64,000 nucleotides of DNA from Lutraria lutraria. Lineage: Eukaryota > Mollusca > Bivalvia > Venerida > Mactridae. The stretch covers positions 6,929,029 through 6,993,028 of the forward strand of contig OZ026843.1 in the NCBI GenBank assembly GCA_964023205.1, written 5' to 3'. A program made the position numbers and the translations under genes. A model generated the notes under the pieces. It was not told the DNA's origin. It saw only the letters and a program-made list of their open reading frames with translations, and searched no databases. Shown in pieces: positions 59,801 through 64,000 of the stretch. Position 1 is the stretch's first letter. Every line of letters starts with the position of its first letter.

Positions 59801-62800
59801 TGAAGGTCTATGTAAGTTCCCCTTCCATGTTGCTGTGAAGGTCTATGTAAGTCCAGCTTCCATGTTGCTGTGAAGGTCTATGTAAGTCCAGCTTCCATGT
59901 ATCTGTGAAGGTCTATGTAAGTCCAGCTTCCATGTTGCAGTGAAGGTCTATGTAAGTCCAGCTTCCATGTTGCAGTGAAGGTCTATGTAAGTTCAGCTTC
60001 CATGTTGCAGTGAAGGTCTATGTAAGTTCCCCTTCCATGTTGCAGTGAAGATCTATGTAAGTTCAGCTTCCATGTTGCAGTGAAGGTCTATGTAAGTTCA
60101 GCTTCCATGTTGCTGTGAAGGTCTATGTAAGTTCCCCTTCCATGTTGCAGTGAAGGTCTATGTAAGTTCCCCTTCCATGTTGCTGTGGAGGTCTATGTAA
60201 GTTCAGCTTCCATGTTGCTGTGGAGGTCTATGTAAGTTCCCCTTCCATGTTGCAGTGAAGGTCTATGTAAGTTCCCCTTCCATGTTGCTGTGAAGGTCTA
60301 TGTAAGTTCAGCTTCCATGTTGCAGTGAAGGTCTATGTAAGTTCCCCTTCCATGTTGCAGTGAAGGTCTATGTAAGTTCCCCTTCCATGTTGCTGTGGAG
60401 GTCTATGTAAGTTCCCCTTCCATATTGCAGTGTAGGTCTATGTAACTTCCTCTTCCATATTGCAGTGAAGGTCTATGTCAGTTCAGCTTCCATGTTGCAG
60501 TGAAGGTCTATGTAAGTTCCCCTTCCATGTTGCAGTGAAGGTCTATGTAAGTTCAGCTTCCATGTTGCAGTGAAGGTCTATGTAAGTTCCCCTTCCATGT
60601 TGCAGTGAAGGTCTATGTAAGTTCAGCTTCCATGTTGCAGTGAAGGTCTATGTAAGTTCCCCTTCCATGTTGCTGTGAAGGTCTATGTAAGTTCAGCTTC
60701 CATGTTGCAGTGAAGGTCTATGTAAGTTCCCCTTCCATGTTGCAGTGAAGGTCTATGTAAGTTCCCCTTCCATATTGCAGTGAAGGTCTATGTAAGTTCA
60801 GCTTCCATGTTGCAGTGAAGGTCTATGTAAGTTCCCCTTCCATGTTGCAGTGAAGGTCTATGTAAGTTCAGCTTCCATGTTGCAGTGAAGGTCTATGTAA
60901 GTTCCCCTTCCATGTTGCAGTGAAGGTCTATGTAAGTTCCCCTTCCATGTTGCAGTGAAGGTCTATGTAAGTTCCCCTTCCATGTTGCTGTGAAGGTCTA
61001 TGTAAGTTCAGCTTCCATGTTGCAGTGAAGGTCTATGTAAGTTCCCCTTCCATGTTGCTGTGAAGGTGTATGTAAGTTCAGCTTCCATGTTGCTGTGAAG
61101 GTCTATGTAAGTTCTCCTTCCATGTTGCTGTGAAGGTCTATGTAAGTACAGCTTCCATGTTGCTGTGAAGGTCTATGTAAGTTCCCCTTCCATGTTGCAG
61201 TGAAGGTCTATGTAAGTTCAGCTTCAATGTATCTGTGAAGGTCTATGTAAGTTCCCCTTCCATGTTGCAGTGAAGGTCTATGTAAGTTCCCCTTCCATGT
61301 TGCAGTGAAGGTCTATGTAAGTTCCCCTTCCATGTTGCTGTGGAGGTCTATGTAAGTTCAGCTTCCATGTTGCTGTGGAGGTCTATGTAAGTTCCCTTCC
61401 ATGTTGCAGTGAAGGTCTATGTAAGTTCCCCTTCCATGTTGCTGTGAAGGTCTATGTAAGTTCAGCTTCCATGTTGCAGTAAAGGTCTATGTAAGTTCCC
61501 CTTCCATGTTGCAGTGAAGGTCTATGTAAGTTCCCCTTCCATGTTGCTGTGGAGGTCTATGTAAGTTCCCCTTCCATATTGCAGTGAAGGTCTATGTAAG
61601 TCCAGCTTCCATGTTGCTGTGAAGGTCCATGTAAGTTCCCCTTCAATGTTGCAGTGAAGGTCTATGTAAGTTCCGCTTCCATGTTGCTGTGAAGGTCTAT
61701 GTAAGTCCAGATTCCATGTTGTTGTGAAGGTCCATGTAAGTTCCCCTTCAATGTTGCAGTGAAGGTCTATGTAAGTTCCGCTTCCATGTTGCTGTGAAGG
61801 TCTATGTAAGTCCAGATTCCATGTTGTTGTGAAGGTCTATGTAAGTTCTCCTTCCATGTTGCTGTGAAGGTCTATGTAAGTTCAGCTTCCATGTTGTTGT
61901 GAAGGTCTATGTAAGTTCAGCTTCCATGTTGTTGTGAAGGTCAATGTAAGTTCCCCTTCCATGTTGTTGTGAAGGTCTATGTAAGTCCAGCTTCCATGTT
62001 GTTGTGAAGGTCTATGTAAGTTCAGCTTCCATGTTGCAGTGAAGGTCTATGTAAGTCCAGCTTCCATGTTGCTGTGAAGGTCTATGTAAGTCCAGCTTCC
62101 ATGTTGTTGTGAAGGTCTATGTAAGTTCCCCTTCCATGTTGCAGTGAAGGTCTATGTAAGTCCAGCTTCCATGTTGCTGTGAAGGTCTATGTAAGTTCCC
62201 CTTCCATGTTGCTGTGAAGGTCTATGTATGTCCAGCTTCCATGTTGCAGTGAAGGTCTATGTAAGTCCAGCTTCCATGTTGCTGTGAAGGTCTATGTAAG
62301 TTCAGCTTCCATGTTGCTGTGAAGGTCTATGTAAGTCCAGCTTCCATGTATCTGTGAAGGTCTATGTAAGTCCAGCTTCCATGTTGCAGTGAAGGTCTAT
62401 GTAAGTCCAGCTTCCATGTTGCAGTGAAGGTCTATGTAAGTTCAGCTTCCATGTTGCAGTGAAGGTCTATGTAAGTTCCCCTTCCATGTTGCAGTGAAGG
62501 TCTATGTAAGTTCAGCTTCCATGTTGCAGTGAAGGTCTATGTAAGTTCAGCTTCCATGTTGCTGTGAAGGTCTATGTAAGTTCCCCTTCCATGTTGCAGT
62601 GAAGGTCTATGTAAGTTCCCCTTCCATGTTGCTGTGGAGGTCTATGTAAGTTCAGCTTCCATGTTGCTGTGGAGGTCTATGTAAGTTCCCCTTCCATGTT
62701 GCAGTGAAGGTCTATGTAAGTTCCCCTTCCATGTTGCTGTGAAGGTCTATGTAAGTTCAGCTTCCATGTTGCAGTGAAGGTCTATGTAAGTTCCCCTTCC

Positions 62801-64000
62801 ATGTTGCAGTGAAGGTCTATGTAAGTTCCCCTTCCATGTTGCTGTGGAGGTCTATGTAAGTTCCCCTTCCATATTGCAGTGTAGGTCTATGTAACTTCCT
62901 CTTCCATATTGCAGTGAAGGTCTATGTCAGTTCAGCTTCCATGTTGCAGTGAAGGTCTATGTAAGTTCCCCTTCCATGTTGCAGTGAAGGTCTATGTAAG
63001 TTCAGCTTCCATGTTGCAGTGAAGGTCTATGTAAGTTCCCCTTCCATGTTGCAGTGAAGGTCTATGTAAGTTCAGCTTCCATGTTGCAGTGAAGGTCTAT
63101 GTAAGTTCCCCTTCCATGTTGCTGTGAAGGTCTATGTAAGTTCAGCTTCCATGTTGCAGTGAAGGTCTATGTAAGTTCCCCTTCCATGTTGCAGTGAAGG
63201 TCTATGTAAGTTCCCCTTCCATATTGCAGTGAAGGTCTATGTAAGTTCAGCTTCCATGTTGCAGTGAAGGTCTATGTAAGTTCCCCTTCCATGTTGCAGT
63301 GAAGGTCTATGTAAGTTCAGCTTCCATGTTGCAGTGAAGGTCTATGTAAGTTCCCCTTCCATGTTGCAGTGAAGGTCTATGTAAGTTCCCCTTCCATGTT
63401 GCAGTGAAGGTCTATGTAAGTTCCCCTTCCATGTTGCTGTGAAGGTCTATGTAAGTTCAGCTTCCATGTTGCAGTGAAGGTCTATGTAAGTTCCCCTTCC
63501 ATGTTGCTGTGAAGGTGTATGTAAGTTCAGCTTCCATGTTGCTGTGAAGGTCTATGTAAGTTCTCCTTCCATGTTGCTGTGAAGGTCTATGTAAGTACAG
63601 ATTCCATGTTGCTGTGAAGGTCTATGTAAGTTTCCCTTCCATGTTGCAGTGAAGGTCTATGTAAGTTCAGCTTCAATGTATCTGTGAAGGTCTATGTAAG
63701 TTCCCCTTCCATGTTGCAGTGAAGGTCTATGTAAGTTCCCCTTCCATGTTGCAGTGAAGGTCTATGTAAGTTCCCCTTCCATGTTGCTGTGGAGGTCTAT
63801 GTAAGTTCAGCTTCCATGTTGCTGTGGAGGTCTATGTAAGTTCCCCTTCCATGTTGCAGTGAAGGTCTATGTAAGTTCCCCTTCCATGTTGCTGTGAAGG
63901 TCTATGTAAGTTCAGCTTCCATGTTGCAGTAAAGGTCTATGTAAGTTCCCCTTCCATGTTGCAGTGAAGGTCTATGTAAGTTCCCCTTCCATGTTGCTGT
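56851..64000. repeat. Second copy of a block of at least 7.1 kb from the same array
   Basis: Rare variants at 43552, 43850, 43929, 44462, 44631, 45801, 47131, 48181 and 50631 recur in this block at an offset of 13,299 bp (56851, 57149, 57228, 57761, 57930, 59100, 60430, 61479 or 61480, 63929 or 63930; later ones shift by one after a private deletion near 61395). The block continues past the window. Confidence 0.88.

Larger units (their letters stand above)
42881..64000. repeat. 35-bp tandem array, about 603 copies, running off the right edge
   Basis: The unit is 35 bp: CCCCTTCCATGTTGCAGTGA followed by AGGTCTATGTAAGTT, with a major variant having CAGCTTCC in place of CCCCTTCC and GCTG for GCAG. 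Phase returns every 420 bp (12 units), confirming 35 bp. The array keeps phase for 21.1 kb apart from rare single-base deletions (about 44631, 57930, 61395). All three frames contain stops within 105 bp, so it does not encode protein. In 43.3-43.9 kb the CCCC and CAGC variants alternate strictly. Higher-order periods of 68 and 70 units are superimposed. It starts abruptly about 250 bp after a MITE. Confidence 0.98.

Noticed and set aside
42881..64000. CRISPR-like array
   Set aside because: Units are directly adjacent with no unique spacers between conserved repeats; this is a eukaryotic tandem repeat.

Overview
This window reads as a piece of an AT-rich metazoan nuclear genome, most probably a lophotrochozoan and perhaps a bivalve mollusc. 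The reasons are multi-exon genes with GT-AG introns and matching splice phases, a protein combining Ly6/uPAR and von Willebrand A domains, abundant small transposon relics and SINE-like elements, long tandem arrays and a fixed 200-N scaffold gap. I see no bacterial operon, CRISPR array or rRNA gene. The clade is an inference from repeat style; no database search was possible.

Layout. 1-350: 22-24 bp minisatellite. 536-5690, minus strand: five-prime part of a gene for a secreted coiled-coil protein; I assembled six exons in perfect phase (signal peptide, RNKR site, then coiled-coil exons), and the gene runs off the left edge. 5.7-8.1 kb: head-to-head intergenic region with a possible small plus-strand gene (6482-7958) and an inverted-repeat MITE. 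8145-15812, plus strand: four-exon gene for an 813-residue single-pass membrane protein with a short N-terminus carrying one glycosylation sequon, one membrane helix followed by CCC and a basic stop, and a long proline-rich tail. Two perfect CREs (TGACGTCA) lie just upstream. 15.8-20.6 kb: dispersed repeats and MITEs. 20.8-27.65 kb, minus strand: four-exon gene for a small secreted protein with six cysteines and a hydrophobic C-terminus (GPI- or membrane-anchored). Its introns hold a 52-bp array (about 23 copies) and a 2.47-kb element with perfect 67-bp terminal inverted repeats.

23.8-34.8 kb is structurally complex. A 1.7-kb inverted repeat (23829-25527 and 29103-30819) straddles the first two exons of the six-cysteine gene. 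The right arm sits inside one copy of a recent tandem duplication (28108-32095 and 32147-34841) whose two copies have the same flanks but different middle segments. 35-39 kb is AT-rich, with a promoter-like CCAAT/YY1 region near 38.2 kb and a doubtful minus-strand terminal exon. After the gap (39300-39499), 40133-42068 on the plus strand holds three exons of a Ly6/uPAR plus vWA gene whose five-prime exon is missing.

From 42881 to the window end (21.1 kb, one third of the window) the sequence is one tandem array of a 35-bp unit, about 603 copies. It has higher-order periods of 2,450 bp (70 units) and a larger duplication at an offset of 13,299 bp. Almost every unit carries a consensus five-prime splice site (GTAAGT), and about half also carry a TTGCAG three-prime-site-like motif. 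The four better-supported genes look unrelated in function apart from a surface or extracellular theme: three are secreted or anchored and one is a membrane-to-cytoplasm adaptor-like protein.
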